Shown here: in pieces, positions 1 through 12,103 of the stretch | Numbering within the stretch: the stretch's first letter is position 1 | Layout: every line of letters begins with the position of its first letter | Source of the DNA: Saururus chinensis | Taxonomy: Eukaryota > Streptophyta > Magnoliopsida > Piperales > Saururaceae | Assembly (NCBI GenBank): GCA_035235625.1 | Contig: CP141146.1 | Location: 9,232,501 to 9,296,500, forward strand | Length of the DNA stretch: 64,000 nt | Reading direction: 5' to 3' | Program-made: the position numbers and the translations under genes | Notes under the pieces: model-generated | What the model saw: only the letters and a program-made list of their open reading frames with translations | The model's database searches: none | What the model was told of the DNA's origin: nothing

Positions 1-169
1 ACCCAAAGCGCACCCAGCAAGAAAAATTAAGCAATTACAAACTTGAATTGTACAAGTAGATTAAATTCCATCAAAGAAAAATTGCACATGCCACATCAAG
101 CTACAGAGAATTTATTTATCGGCCATAAAACCCATTTATACTATCTTTAACAATGAATTTTAAGTACTG

Positions 170-780
170 TCTATCAACCTTGAAGGGATATTTTCATCAT
201 TTTGACATTTTAAGAGGATCAATTGTGACTGGGAAGGGTATGTCTGATTTGTTTGTCTAAAGATATGTAAGAAGTTGAAGTTAGATATATAAGTGGACCC
301 TCTTGGGACTCATTTCATGAAAATCAAGACAGGTGAATTTAAGTTACTTCTGCTTCGGTTTAAATTTAATGATAAGAACATCAAGTTCGTTACTTGTTTG
401 GATGGATTAAGTCCACATTTCAGCATGGTATAAAATATATCATGGGCCCCTAAAGATATCACATGGGCTTTTACAAGTCGTACTGTCAATTTTATGTCAT
501 CATTCTCATGATATAAAAAAGCTTCGTTATGATTGGAATATAAAAAAAAGCTTCCTTATGATTGAATACTTGGAAAAGGGTTTTCTTTGTCTGATTTTAG
601 GACCGTATCACCTAACTACGGTCAAAGAAAGAGTGTTGCCCAGTTTTTTAAGGAAACAGAGAGCGATAGTCCATGTGGACAAAGTGGACTCAATGGTATC
701 GTTTGTCGAATCTCGTGTTCTCATCCTACTATTTTTGCGTGTCGAATTGGTTTGGTGAATACAGCACGCTCAGCATAGTT
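170..780. repeat. Diverged direct-repeat block, also at 19600-20510
   Basis: Sequence from about 170 to 770 reappears in the same order and orientation at 19600-20510, for example AAGGGATATTTTCATCATTT at both sites. It lies on the 3' side of the ACR genes and looks like part of the tandemly duplicated unit. No convincing ORF is present. The first 170 bases of the window hold nothing I recognise. Confidence 0.75.
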
Positions 781-1580
781 AGGCTTGAACTAAGTTGGAC
801 TTGAGTTTGATTTGAACTCGAGTTAATTCAAATTAACTTGACTTGACATCTCAACTAAGGCTCAAAATTGAGCTCGAATGCAATTTACAAATGCTAATTC
901 ATAATTTGTATTAATTAGGTTAAATTATTATAAAAAAATATTTTAGACTAGATTGAAGTATGGGTCATGAAATGAGTCTTGCTAAAGGGTTTGAATTAAC
1001 TCTGACTCATTAATACCCCTATTTGGAATTCATAGCCAAAATTTAATATTTCCTAATATGTAAATATTTTTTTTTGTGTGTGAGAAAACAATGTGATACC
1101 ATATTCTTTCGTAAAGAAAACAATGTAATATAACTCGTCAACAGCTAAACAATCCACATATGAGCGTATTAATATAGCCATAGGAGCCATTTTCACATTT
1201 TGTTCTCCCATATTTCTTCAAAATTTGATGTTCAACTTTCCTGAACCTCCAAGCCCCAACAATCGTCCAACTATCATATGTTTTTCTTTCTTTCTTTATT
1301 ATTTAAAAAAAATTTACAATATCCTGTACAAATAAATCATGTAGTAAGTAGTTGAACTGTTCAAACAAAATTTAAAAAGATGATCTGCACAAATGAAGTA
1401 ATTCAAACAAAATACAAAAAATGGTATGCACAAATGAAGTAAATACTACACTGGTTAACCTCTAAGGTTCAGCGGATCCGTGCACTTTGGGAAATTAAGT
1501 GTAGTGCATTAAGAAGCATGAACTGATCAACCCAAAATGTTGGGACTCAATTCTTATGAAATTCCTATTCAGAAGGTGCC
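781..1580. other. Non-coding flank and probable 3' UTR of ACR-A
   Basis: Bases 781-1020 are low-complexity sequence rich in GAGCTCGA-like words, a type also seen at 17690-18300 and 28720-28870. Bases 1190-1480 align by eye with the 3' flanks of ACR-B (13000-13250), ACR-C (24960-25190) and the coding-less relic at 23100-23325. They therefore probably contain the ACR-A 3' UTR and polyadenylation region. No gene is seen. Confidence 0.55.
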
Positions 1581-4500
1581 CTAGGCAACATGCAACGGCT
1601 TCTTCAACCTAAGTGTACTTGGTCCAATTTTCTGTCGTACTGCCTCCTCGATGGCTGTGGCCTCCACCCGATGCCCTGCCACATGAGGTGACACATAGAA
1701 CACATTGGCTGCCTTCTGGTTCCCTGATGAGACCACTGCCCCGGTCACGTTCAGCCCCTCATCCTTGAGTGTGCGCGTCACAGCAGCCAATACTCCCCGC
1801 CTATCAGGTGCTTCTAGTTCTAACATATAGCCCTATACAATATTCACGCAATATACTTAGCATAGAATAGCTTCCACAAGAAAGCTATCAATTGACAACC
1901 AAAAACTTTGATTTTTGTCAAATTTGTTGTGTCCTTACAATTGATCTTAATCAATACTAAAATTTACTTGAAACAAAGGCTGCATACCTCAAATGCTCTT
2001 ATCTGGATGGCAGCTTGCAATTCGTTAGTCAGGCATCTTTCAGCCTCCGAGTTGATTGGGGTCCAGTCTTGGTTCCTGATGAAAAATTTCTGCAGTCGAT
2101 ACCAAAGAGATACAATCAGTTAAGGGTTGCTTTATGTTCAACACTTCATACACACTATTAGTCATTAGTCCCCAAAACATACTTGAACTGTAAAGCAGTT
2201 GCCAGTGACTCTCAAACTTACGGGATAATAGGACATATCTATCCTTTGGTTGTAACTATTGGCAGAGCTTTCTCAGCATATCAAGTCCTGGGTCTGAATC
2301 AAAATGTAAAAGCTACCACTATAATGATGAGGACCTTACTCTAGGTCTGTAAGGCAGTAGGGAATGATCACTATCTCGATGGAATTAGAAGTGGATTGTT
2401 AAGTCAGAAGAAGGCATCAAGCTTCATTCATATTGTGCTAAGTAAACCATTTCATTTGTCAATTATGGAGAAAAAAATGGTGCATTTCCAGATTATCAAT
2501 TAAAAATGAACTTGATAGTAAAGAATCTAATACCACGTTCTCAATAGTGAACGAAGAACTAAAATTAATTTCATAGAAATATGGCTAAGCTTAATTGACA
2601 AAGTGAAATGGGCAGTGATACCATGCTAAATCCAACCTCCATATAGAGATGATTAGTTGCTCTCCCTCCTCCCAAAGAAAGTATGAACAACGACTATGAT
2701 ATTTAAGATTATAATTCACATTTTGATAATTTAGAAATATATTACCAAACCTAAATCAGACTTGATAGACTTGATAAATGTTTTGTTCCTGACGCCCCTC
2801 AACCACAGGTCCTTGACTATTTTATATATTTATATGTAAGGCCCTAACATGAAGAATTGATCCACCTAGGGATGAACACCCCTTTACAGAAATAATATAA
2901 AGAAGCAATTGACCAGAAGTGTTAATGGTTTACCAGGGAGGCCTGAGAGCCACTATCGGAGTTCATAGTAGCAATGAAGATGACAAACTTCATATTCGTC
3001 AGTGAGCACACAATGTCAAAAAGCAGTTTCTGCCTATCCTTGCACACAACATTCACCGCTAAGTAACCCCTCACCCTCCGGTCCTCCACCGATACCATCG
3101 GCTCTGCTGCCCCTGAGCCAGAGGAGAGGGACCTATCATAGTCACGGCCATCAAACAGTAGCTGGTGCAGCCGCCGCTCGGTGTCGGTGTCACCCATCGA
3201 CGTATGGGTGTTGGAAGCCCGGACCCTGTGGTCTCCCTTGACCACCTTCTTCAGCTGGGCCTCAATTAGAACCACCTTCTGCGAGTCACTAAGCACGTAG
3301 CCTGCATCCTCATATTTGAAGTATATCAGCAATGCATATCGGCCATTATGGGTCCAGACCTTGGCATCCACCACATTGCCCTGCAGGTCTGCAATGACAG
3401 TAAAGACTTCTGAGAGGAGACCGGGCTGGTCTTTTCCACTTAGCTCCAGTTTCATTAGGCTCTGGTTGTCCTCAGACATTTGTGGGATTCTGCTCCCCAC
3501 CGACTGGAAAATTAAAATGAATGAAATTAAACAGAGAAAGGGAAATGTTCGTCACACATAAGAAGAAAAAAAAAAACTGCATTTTTGTTAGTTTATGATA
3601 ATATTAATATAAAAAAATCAAGTGCAACTCTTCATCCTAAGACTTAAAAACCAGTAGTGTATTTCAACAATTTATGCTAACAAAATTAAACAATTAAGGG
3701 AAAAACTTAAACCAAAAAATCTATTTCACCAGTTAAGCTATCAGGGGAAAACTTCAATCAAATAAAAATTAAAAGCAATATAATCAGTTCATAGAAGAGA
3801 TCAAACTGTCAAGGGAAAAAATTAATCCCCGAAAAAAATTATGTATATCATCAGTTTATGCTCATCAAAGTCGTTGTTAATTGTAATGAATTGAATCGTA
3901 CTCTTTGTATGTAGTCAATAACGTAGCGACTGAGTTTCCCCCCTTCTTGATCTGTGACATGGAAAACTACAAAAAAGGGAAGAGGAACACAGTTAGGAGA
4001 AAGGGAAAACAGAGAAACAATACAGGAAAATCAGCAACAAGAGGCTTACCATCTATGAAAGAATCACTGTCGTAAGAAATGAAGCCCTTGTTGATTGACA
4101 GGTTCAGGTTGCCGAGGGTCTGAACAACATCGAGTAGGGCCTTCTGCTGTTTCCTCTCCACCTGAAACGCGAAAGATGTCCAAAAATGTAAGAGAACGGG
4201 GTTATTCATTTACGGAAGCTTCAAATTTTTTATCTTTTCTTGCTCTTATGATCTCTCTGTGCATTCCTTCATGAGCTTTTCTCCGTGAGGTGCAGGGAAA
4301 TACCTTAATCAGCGTGGCTGTAGGGGAGCTCAGATTGTCGATGTCGATCCTGCAACGGAGAGAGGACGAAGAGGGTCAGAGGAAGAGAAAATTAGAAAGG
4401 GGGTGTGAATCAACAAATACCCAGATTCGGGGAAGGCCCAGAAATCGAACAAGACAACAAAGCGAAGAGTTGAAGAAACGACACCCAACTTCGAAAATCA

Positions 4501-4620
4501 ATGATCAGCTGCGCCATAACGAAGAAAACAAAGAAAGGAGCAGGAACCCAGAAAGCAGAGAGAGAAGACGGACCTGAGAGAAGACTTTCCACATGAGAAG
4601 ATGGATGGCCCGCAACCCAT
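1581..4620 (-). CDS. ACR: ACR-A: four-ACT-domain (ACR family) protein
   Basis: Seven exons join in frame into 397 residues: 4574-4620, 4304-4349, 4050-4161, 3902-3966, 2934-3503, 1988-2089 and 1581-1832. All have GT/AG borders. The ATG at 4620 is the first Met after an in-frame TGA, and the protein starts MGCGPS. ACT1 covers about residues 32-90, ending in VFHVTDQEGGKL. ACT2 is about 107-182 (DQPGLL, WTHNGRY). ACT3 is about 236-310 (KDRQKLLFDIV). ACT4 is about 315-385 (DRRGVL, GLNVTG). The architecture matches plant ACR proteins, proposed cytosolic or nuclear amino-acid-responsive regulators without known catalysis; the ligand cannot be told. It is shorter than the roughly 440-450 residues usual in Arabidopsis, with a reduced N terminus and a short tail. 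The ACT1 loop glycine is absent, and exon 6 is one codon shorter than in the other copies. It could be a paralogue with altered function. Confidence 0.9.
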
Positions 4621-4760
4621 TTTTTTCCTCAGCTCTTCCACCGGAGTTCAAGTTTCAGACTTTTCGGTAGTGTCAACAAAAAGGAGATAAAGACAACGAT
4701 CGAATCCCAATAGATGCGAAAGGAATGAAATCCGGTATCTCTCGACTTCCCTCTGTCTGC

Positions 4761-4770
4761 CCTTTTAAAG
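4761..4770 (-). promoter_or_regulatory. TATA-like box of ACR-A
   Basis: CTTTAAAAGG on the minus strand lies about 140 bases upstream of the ACR-A ATG. The same motif in the same context (GGCCTTTAAAAGG) stands at matching distance in ACR-B, with a variant in ACR-C. The shared position supports a core promoter role, but the transcription start is inferred. Confidence 0.5.
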
Positions 4771-4780
4771 GCCAAGAGGG

Positions 4781-5564
4781 GGCCGCGACGACGCGCTTTC
4801 AGCCGCCATGAAGTTGATGACTGATGCTTCTTAGAGTTCAGTAGCTTGTGTGCTTCACCAATGCACGTCACTCGACTCACTCCTCACCCGACGACACCCA
4901 GTCAGCCAGTCTGTTCCCCGAGGCGCAGCTTCATCGTTCTGTCATCAGAGCTGCTGAGCTGTTCAGCTGCTGGCTAAATATTTTTTCCAAACAAAAGGTA
5001 TGAAGCCCCACTTCTTTAAAAATTGAATTAAAGGGGCTGCTTGTATTGTCGAATTTCACCTAATTCAATGGGCAGAATAGTTTCCCCCCTTTGCTATTGA
5101 ATTTCACAGAATTCAGTGGGCAGATGATAGAGATTAACTTCAGTGTAAACGTGTTTTTCTTGCTGCAAAAGCAATGACACTGCGAAGACAATTGGATTAT
5201 TGGAGTTTTGGTTCAACAAGCTCTATTTCCAATTTTCCAGGCATGATTGCAACAAGTTAGGTCTGAGCAGCGTCGGCTTGTAATCAGAGCTGGGGCATTA
5301 AGGTCATAATCAAGGTGCCCCCGACGGCCGGGCCAGTCTGGCTATTTTGCCCCCAAAAAAGACACAAGAAAAAATTAAGGAAATTTAAATGATTCCTGTT
5401 GGTACGAGGGAGGATTGGAGGATTTTTTATTGTTTATCACGGCAGCCCGTGTAAATACTAGGGAAGTATCCGGTGTAACCACCTTAGTTTCTGTGCACAA
5501 CATAAAATTTCCATCCTATGGCACATAAGGTTTTGCATTCAAATTTTCTTTCCACATTAAAGGC
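4781..5564. other. Upstream flank of ACR-A, no gene seen
   Basis: Moderately GC sequence to about 4980, then AT-rich sequence up to the proposed left end of the Mutator-like element. It probably contains distal promoter of ACR-A. I found no ORF, RNA gene or recognisable repeat. Confidence 0.5.
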
Positions 5565-5572
5565 TTATGTTA
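5565..5572. repeat. Possible target-site duplication (left) of the MULE
   Basis: TTATGTTA here matches TTATGTTA at 12546-12553, just outside the two terminal inverted repeats. Mutator elements usually make 8-11 bp, mostly 9-bp, duplications. The flanking ninth bases differ and the sequence is AT-rich, so chance is possible. Confidence 0.4.
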
Positions 5573-5938
5573 AATTTTTTTTAAATTTTTTTTTAAAATA
5601 ATAATAATAATAAATATTTATCAAAATATATTACTTTGAAAAATATTTTTCAAAGTAGTGTTTCTTTTTGCCACGCAGACGCCAACCAAGTAGCTGGCAC
5701 CAATGTGGCTTTTTTTTTAAAGTTGATTTCGTCGTTTAGAACGAAGAAATTGGTTTGAATACGATTTTGTCGTTCTAAACGATGAAACCGTTTATTACTT
5801 GACCCAGTTTCGTCGTTCAGAACGATGAAATCAACTTAAGCTAATTTCGTCGTTCTGAACGACGAAACTGCCACACTTGTCTGATTTTCGCCTTCGGTCG
5901 TAAAAACGCTGATTTCGTCGTTCTAAACAACGAAATCA
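5573..5938 (+). repeat. MULE left TIR with five palindromic units
   Basis: It matches the reverse complement of 12104-12545 nearly throughout, including the outer AAATATTTATCAAAATAT and the GCCACGCAG and AACCGTTTATTA segments. Inside are five imperfect palindromes of about 27 bases with the core TTTCGTCGTTC-N-GAACGACGAAA, near 5728, 5763, 5807, 5843 and 5911. They are spaced by about 10-45 bases. Such repeated hairpins could bind transposase or form structured RNA, which is inference. Confidence 0.85.
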
Positions 5939-6134
5939 AATTAAATTTTTTTAAAATTACTATTTAAAACTAATTTTATCACATGTCCCTGTTCATTCAT
6001 TCAAAACACAGATGTACATGCACAACTTCATTCATTCCACCCATAACAAATATCACTATCATGAATATTACCATAATAAATATAAGTAAAGTACATCATA
6101 GACAAGTAACAAATATAATACATCACAAGTAATA

Positions 6135-8457
6135 TCATAATCTCCTACGTCCTCCTCCTTGTCCTTGACGATGGTGTACGAGCTCCTCATGATCTACATC
6201 TAGCTCTGGTTGTGGCTCTGGCTCCGACTGGGGCTGGGGATGGGGCTCTGGCTCCGGCTGTGACTCCATGTCAGGCTCCTGCTTGGGCTCTGGCTCCGGC
6301 TCAGCATAAGTAATAGATGGTACAATACGAGCTGGCCGATGTCGTCTATAATATAAAATCGGATCTGGCTGCGCTACATGTGTAGTGTCTGGAAATGATG
6401 AACCTGGAGGAGAGCTATATGCTGCTGATGATGATGGAATATCAGGGCATAAAGAGTGCATCGGCTGCGTCTGAGCGGCCTCGTCGACAGGATAATCTCG
6501 ATGAACATCCATGATCACCGACTGAAGTAGTGGCAAGCTACGAAGGACATCATTAGATGATCTAATCACCGACTCACATGCTGCTGCTAAGTCCTCGCGC
6601 GAAATATAGGTGACAAGTGCATCACTCAAACACGCATTAGTATGTCGAAGCTGATGAAGCTATAAAAAAATAAATTAAATATTAGATAAATAATTAAAAC
6701 GAAATAAGAAAATAATATATGCCTTAATTAACAAAGTTGTACTTACTAGAGCTGCCTCAGATGCTCCCCTAGGCTGATATGTCATCTCCTCTACATCATC
6801 GCGCAGTAAAATATATCGCCGTGTAATTGGTAAATACCAGTGCATATAAGTACTACAAACATCTCGCAATGTCGTAGCCATCTCCCCTCTAATAACAGTG
6901 GCTCTCCTATCCTCCCATTGAGCAATATACGACGCATGATATATAGCCCAATCGGTAATATGGCGGCCATGTCGAGTGATGCGATGGACAAACTCGACAA
7001 TAGAAGGTGGGACCCCTTGCTCCAGGTTAAACTGGAGCATTACACGATCTGGCACATACATCTCGATAATCTCATAACATATTAACGGAATTCGAGATAG
7101 CCACACCTCTCGACCGTCCGTGCATAGGGGAGGTAACACAGCCAACACGTCCTCTGAGTACGGCTGCCAAATAATCTGTACAATATATAAAGATAATTTA
7201 GTTTAAATAACGACAAATTTTTTTAAAATCATTACATAAAAAAGTCCTATCTTGTTAATAAAATTACCTGGTATGGCCGCTGTGGTCTAACTCCCTTCTA
7301 TACAATCGGATGACTCCTTGGGGATTTTCAGTTCTCTTCTTCCGAACATTCCACCTTAAGGAGTTAAATTTAAGAAATGAGTTCGGCATATGTATATAAA
7401 ACGTTGCTTAAAAAGTAATGTGGTAAACATAAATACAACCTACCTCGCCCCTAATGGAGCACCCTCGACCAAGCGACCCATCTCAGCAGTTGGTCGGCCG
7501 ACGTGTAAGTGCTCCCACGACCATAACTATGTCATAAAATAGTGATAACAAATATTAGAATTAAAAAATTATACGTGACTAAAACACCAAGTAAAGTTAC
7601 ACAATTAATTACCTGAAGAAGGGTCAGACGGCCCGCAATCCCCGAGGTCATGGCCTGACATGTCTTTCCTAACTCTCGGTATAAGAATGCGAGAGTAGCA
7701 CTGCCCCATGAATAAGTGCCAGCCATGTCAAAGTCGGCAAGGAGAGAGAGATACGAAACATGCACGTGCCTGCTCGTGGTATCTGCAAATATGATGGCTC
7801 CAAGTAAATGCAATATATAGGCTCGTGCATGCTGCTCGATAACTATCTCTGTAACATCGGCTGGGAGCTCGCGAAACTCATGTAAGAGCCATCGTAGACT
7901 CACTCGGCTACCACGCATCACTGTAGCAGGAGGAGCTCTACCAAGAAGTCTAACTAATATATCCATATGAGCTCCTCCTGTTGTGCCTGTCACCGGATGT
8001 CCATCAATACGGAGTCCTAATAGACCGCCACATCCATGAGCGTGATGGACATCTCTCCATATGACAAATGAAACGTCTGTGTCTCCCTCCTCCATCTCGT
8101 CTGTGTCTCCCTCCTCCATCTCTCAACAAGAGCTGTCAATAGAGGCCGATTGAGACGGACATACTGTAGACGAATGAAATGGCCGAATCCCGCTCGCTCG
8201 ATATAAGGTAACATACACTCATCTATGGGCCAATGGCGGAGATATTTAAAATGTTTGGTGCACTCAAGGCATCTGGGGTCCTATAATAAATTTTAAAATT
8301 ATAACATATCGTACTATATCAACAAAAAAAAATGAAACAAATTTTAAAAAAAGTTATCATACCTCTCCTCTCCAAATAGCAGCAGACCTATGTGACTCCT
8401 GCTGTACAAGTAAAGAAGCGTCACTCGGGCCTGGCTCGTAACAAGGCTCTGCATGAT
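6135..8457 (-). pseudogene. Plant mobile domain (PMD) protein gene of the MULE, frameshifted
   Basis: Six exons can be read: 8363-8457, 7613-8280, 7444-7526, 7268-7354, 6747-7175 and 6135-6659. They carry the signatures of the plant mobile domain seen in MAIN-like proteins and many transposons: EPGPSDASLL, ERWRRETQTFHL, LLGLRIDGHPVTG, WSWEHLHVGRPT and IIWQPYSED. The tail (from about 6310 down) is rich in Pro-Glu and Pro-Gln dipeptides and ends GGGRRRL. Defects: a one-base loss near 8030 separates DVAV from LLGLRIDG, another near 7285 separates RRELD from PQRPYQ, and RWRRETQT is tandemly duplicated around 8090-8125. No clear start Met precedes the first exon, so an upstream exon or start may be missing. 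Function in the element is unknown; a role in silencing or transposition has been suggested for such proteins. It is most likely a decayed element gene. Confidence 0.8.
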
Positions 8458-8557
8458 CTATATGATTTGTGAAAAATGAAGATCATATCATTAATCATAA
8501 GGAATACATGCGTACGTAACTAAAAAAATATAATAAATACAGAGGTTGATTATATGT

Positions 8558-11409
8558 TTACAAATCAACAGGAGGGTTTCTACATGATTTACTATTATGC
8601 CCACTTTGTTTACACCTCCCGCATTTATATCCTCCTCTACCATCTCTTTCCATTGTTCTACGGTCCATAGTATTCCTAATGCGAACAGACCGTGGGCGAC
8701 CGAGTTGCCTTGTTGCTATCGGTGGGTATAACACAAAAGGTATATCCCTCTCCCAATACTCCCGACCACGAGGAGAATAAAATTCTGCAGAGTACACATT
8801 TTTATAAGTAGAAGATGTGTAAAACAGTGATGCATAAATTGGCTCCCGCCGCTTTGCCCACATGGCGATAAGGTGCGAGCAAGGATAACCATAAACCTGA
8901 GGGATGTTGCATGTACAAGTATGCATCGCAGCATTTTCCATAACCTTTCACGCACGAATTGATGTCACTTCGTACTGACTCCTGTTGATCCTATTAACTA
9001 TATACTCCCCAATTTTTCTTGTTTGCTCTCTCAATATGGCTTCCACTCTAGGAGTATATGGGGTGACCATGGCAGAGGCGGCAGAAGATCATTTAACAAA
9101 AAATTTTATGAGCCGATAAAAGATAACTGACACTAAAGCCTGCATAGGTAAACCTCGTGCCCCCTTCAAGATGCTATTTAAACTTTTAGCCATATTTGTA
9201 GTCGTCATGCCAAATGTCATAAAACTACCGTGTGCAAGGGACCACTGTGCAGGATACAATTCTCCTCCTAAGAGGAGATGTTTTGCCCTAAGACTCTCTT
9301 GACCAATCAAGTCCATTTTAGCATCAAACTTTTCTACTGTGAGTGCACAAGCTGCTGCCCCAATCAAGTCCGTCAGTGTATCATTTTTGAACTCCTTCTT
9401 AAAATTTGCTTTTATGTGACGGATGCAATAACGATGGTGGTAATCCGGCTTTGGAAGAACCTCAGGCACTGCCTTCTGAAGCCCCTTATGTCGATCTGAA
9501 ATAATGACGATGTTTGTCATGCCCATCAATACATGATCCTTCAATTCCATTAGAAACCATTTCTAATTGTCTCCATCTTCCTTCACGACAAGCCCAAATG
9601 CAAGAGGAAATAACCCATTATTTCCATTTGTAGCCGTTGCAGCCATAAGAGCACCAGGATATCTGCCATACAAGTGAGTGGCATCAACGCCAATCACAGG
9701 GATGCAATGTTGAAACCCCGCTATAAATGGCCCAAACGCCCAAAACAACCATCTAAATCTCCTACAAGTGCCACCATCTGCACAAGGTACTACATCATCC
9801 TCTAAGCGGTAGTAGGTGTCAGGATTGGCTTTTTGCACCGCCCTTAGGTACATTAGCAACAATTTATATGATTCTACCCAATCTCCATAAATGGCCTTAA
9901 TCGCCATATTCCTTGCTGCCCATGCTTTCTTATAAGATATGTCAACATGATACTTCTCCTTCATTCTTTGAATAATATCCCCTGGTGTGAGAGTTAATTC
10001 GGCTTGGATAGCGGGCATTATGACCTTCGAAATAAAGGAGGCATTGCACTGCCTATGATCTGTGCTAAGCTGGGCATTCTGACATGTGTGGTCACCTTTT
10101 TACGTCTTCAATTTAAAGGACCCACCACCCCTTTTGATTGAGCCATGCACTCTCCAAGGGCAAGTGCTATCAATGCACTTCACTGTATACTCCGCCGGAT
10201 TTGTTCTTACAACCTTGTATTCGACATGATTTTGAATGGAAAACTCCTGCAAGGCTGTAACGAATGCTTCTTTATTCTCAAAGATGCGGCCGACGTATAA
10301 CTCATCTTTATTTTGTTGGTCCAAATCCATTGTAGAATTCACTGCCGCATCTATCTCCTCATCTGTGATGTGTGCATAAAGTGGCTCCACTTCACAGTAC
10401 GACGGCTCTTCATCATCTACATTCATATCATTCCCAGCAATGGCATTGTCTACCGCATCATCCCCCTCACCGTCAACCATTTGTTGAACACTTTCTTCAC
10501 CTCTAACCCCTTCTACATTTCATATCAGAATCTTCTCCACTTACTTCGTCAATATTATCTTCACCTTCATTATCCTCATTTTCATCAATATCTTCACCGT
10601 AGACATATCCCCCCCTACATATAAACATCGCATATGTATTAAATTTCATAAGCCTAAAAAAGTTGAATTCATTTATAAATATATATTTCACCTCTGATTA
10701 AATGGTCTAGCATCGGTATGACCAACATACGTGTAGGGGTAATGAAGGCCCATCGAACTTTGAGTTTCATACCATGCACCGCCTTGAGACATTTGAACGC
10801 TAAATGGCTCGTGTGCATGCGTCGTGGACCTTCCATATTACACACAAAATCTCAAAATTTAGCTAAACGTATTTTCATTAAAGGATAATAAGATTGAAAA
10901 CGTATTCACAACTAAATCAACCCTTACCTCCAAGTAGGTCCACTTCCATCATAAATAGGGGCAGACGACCTATGACGTTCATTTGAAGCTACTGTCATAG
11001 ATAAATTTCCTTCTTCTTCGTCGTCCACCGACATTTGCATATGACTTTCATTGTTCACATTTCTATCCGAGCTCCAGTGTGAGCTTCTGTGAGAGCTCCT
11101 ATGTGAACTACTTCGCCTTTCACTAGTCACTCGGGCCTCTTTTTCGAGAAATAACTCGAAAGAAATTTTATCACATGAGTGGTGAAACATAAAAGCCATT
11201 GATGCATCATTATTTATGCACATTAGTATCATTCTCGATCTATAGGACGGAATATTACATTTGATAGTAATTTTTCATCTTCTTCGATCCAACCCAACCT
11301 TGCTTGCTACGTGCATCTCAAATTCATCAAATGTAGACGGTTTTTTAATTAATAATCCTTCTATGCGTCCGTTGTAGTTAATTAAAAAACTAACTATTTC
11401 TTCTGTCAT
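8558..11409 (-). pseudogene. mudrA: mudrA-type MULE transposase, five in-frame stops
   Basis: Three exons: 10928-11409, 10692-10829 and 8558-10614. The order is an N-terminal domain starting MTEEIVSFLINYNGR, a Ser/His/Arg-rich stretch, an acidic segment, the Mutator DNA-binding domain (FENKEAF to CPWRVHGS), the DDE core, a SWIM finger (CTCN...PCSH) and a CCHC knuckle (CGRCKQSGHNSKSC). Catalytic Asp codons are visible at 9683-9685 (GVDATH) and 9494-9496 (SDRHKG). The following C-x2-H is CIRH. At 9185-9187 the motif usually read as N-x-A-E-S-x-N has Lys for Glu. Stops interrupt the frame at 11275, 10100, 9563, 9089 and 8948, plus a one-base frameshift near 10505-10530. It cannot make active transposase. 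The same strand and order as the downstream PMD gene suggest co-mobilisation. Confidence 0.87.
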
Positions 11410-12103
11410 TTCTATTCAATTAATTCATAAATAATAAATTAAATTAATATTAGATTAAGCAAACTAATACTAATATCTACCCTAACCAATATATTTTTAA
11501 AATATATACGCATAGAAATTAATAGATTTACCAAGTATATAAGCATATCATGAATACTTTATATTAATGAGCAAATTTTCTAATCAATAAAATTACACAA
11601 TTAATGCAATAACGCATGCAATGTCACAAACCATATAAAAACATGTTCAAAAACTCAAATCCTCCTCATTTTCCAAAATTTGAGAGACTTGTCATCTTAA
11701 AAAACAAAAACTCATTAATTAAAAATCTATCTTAATTCAATAATCTTAAACAAAAAAAACACACAAAATGACTGAGAACAATACTTCTAAAACTAGGGCT
11801 CAATGATAGGACAATCAAAACTTCAAATTTATTCAATATAGCATACAAAACATAAATTTTTTCAATGTAACATACAAAAATCCATTGTAATAATTGAAAA
11901 AGAAGTAAAAAAAAAAGACAAAGGATTGCACCAAAAAATTTGAATGGGAGTGGCCTGGACGTGGGCGGCGGCGGGCTGGACATCGACAGCTGGACGGCGG
12001 CGGCGATTGGACGTCGGCAGAGGCGGCGGTGGATCGCAAAACGATTCTCTACGCTGCACTGAGGGAGGCGACTGGAGGTGGAGCGGGTTGGGATATAAAC
12101 GAT
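11410..12103. other. MULE 5' internal region, no gene
   Basis: AT-rich sequence between the transposase start and the right TIR, with a short GC-rich patch at 11950-12090. It probably holds the promoter of the transposase gene. Overlapping ORFs here have no recognisable domain and arise from low-complexity sequence. Confidence 0.5.
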
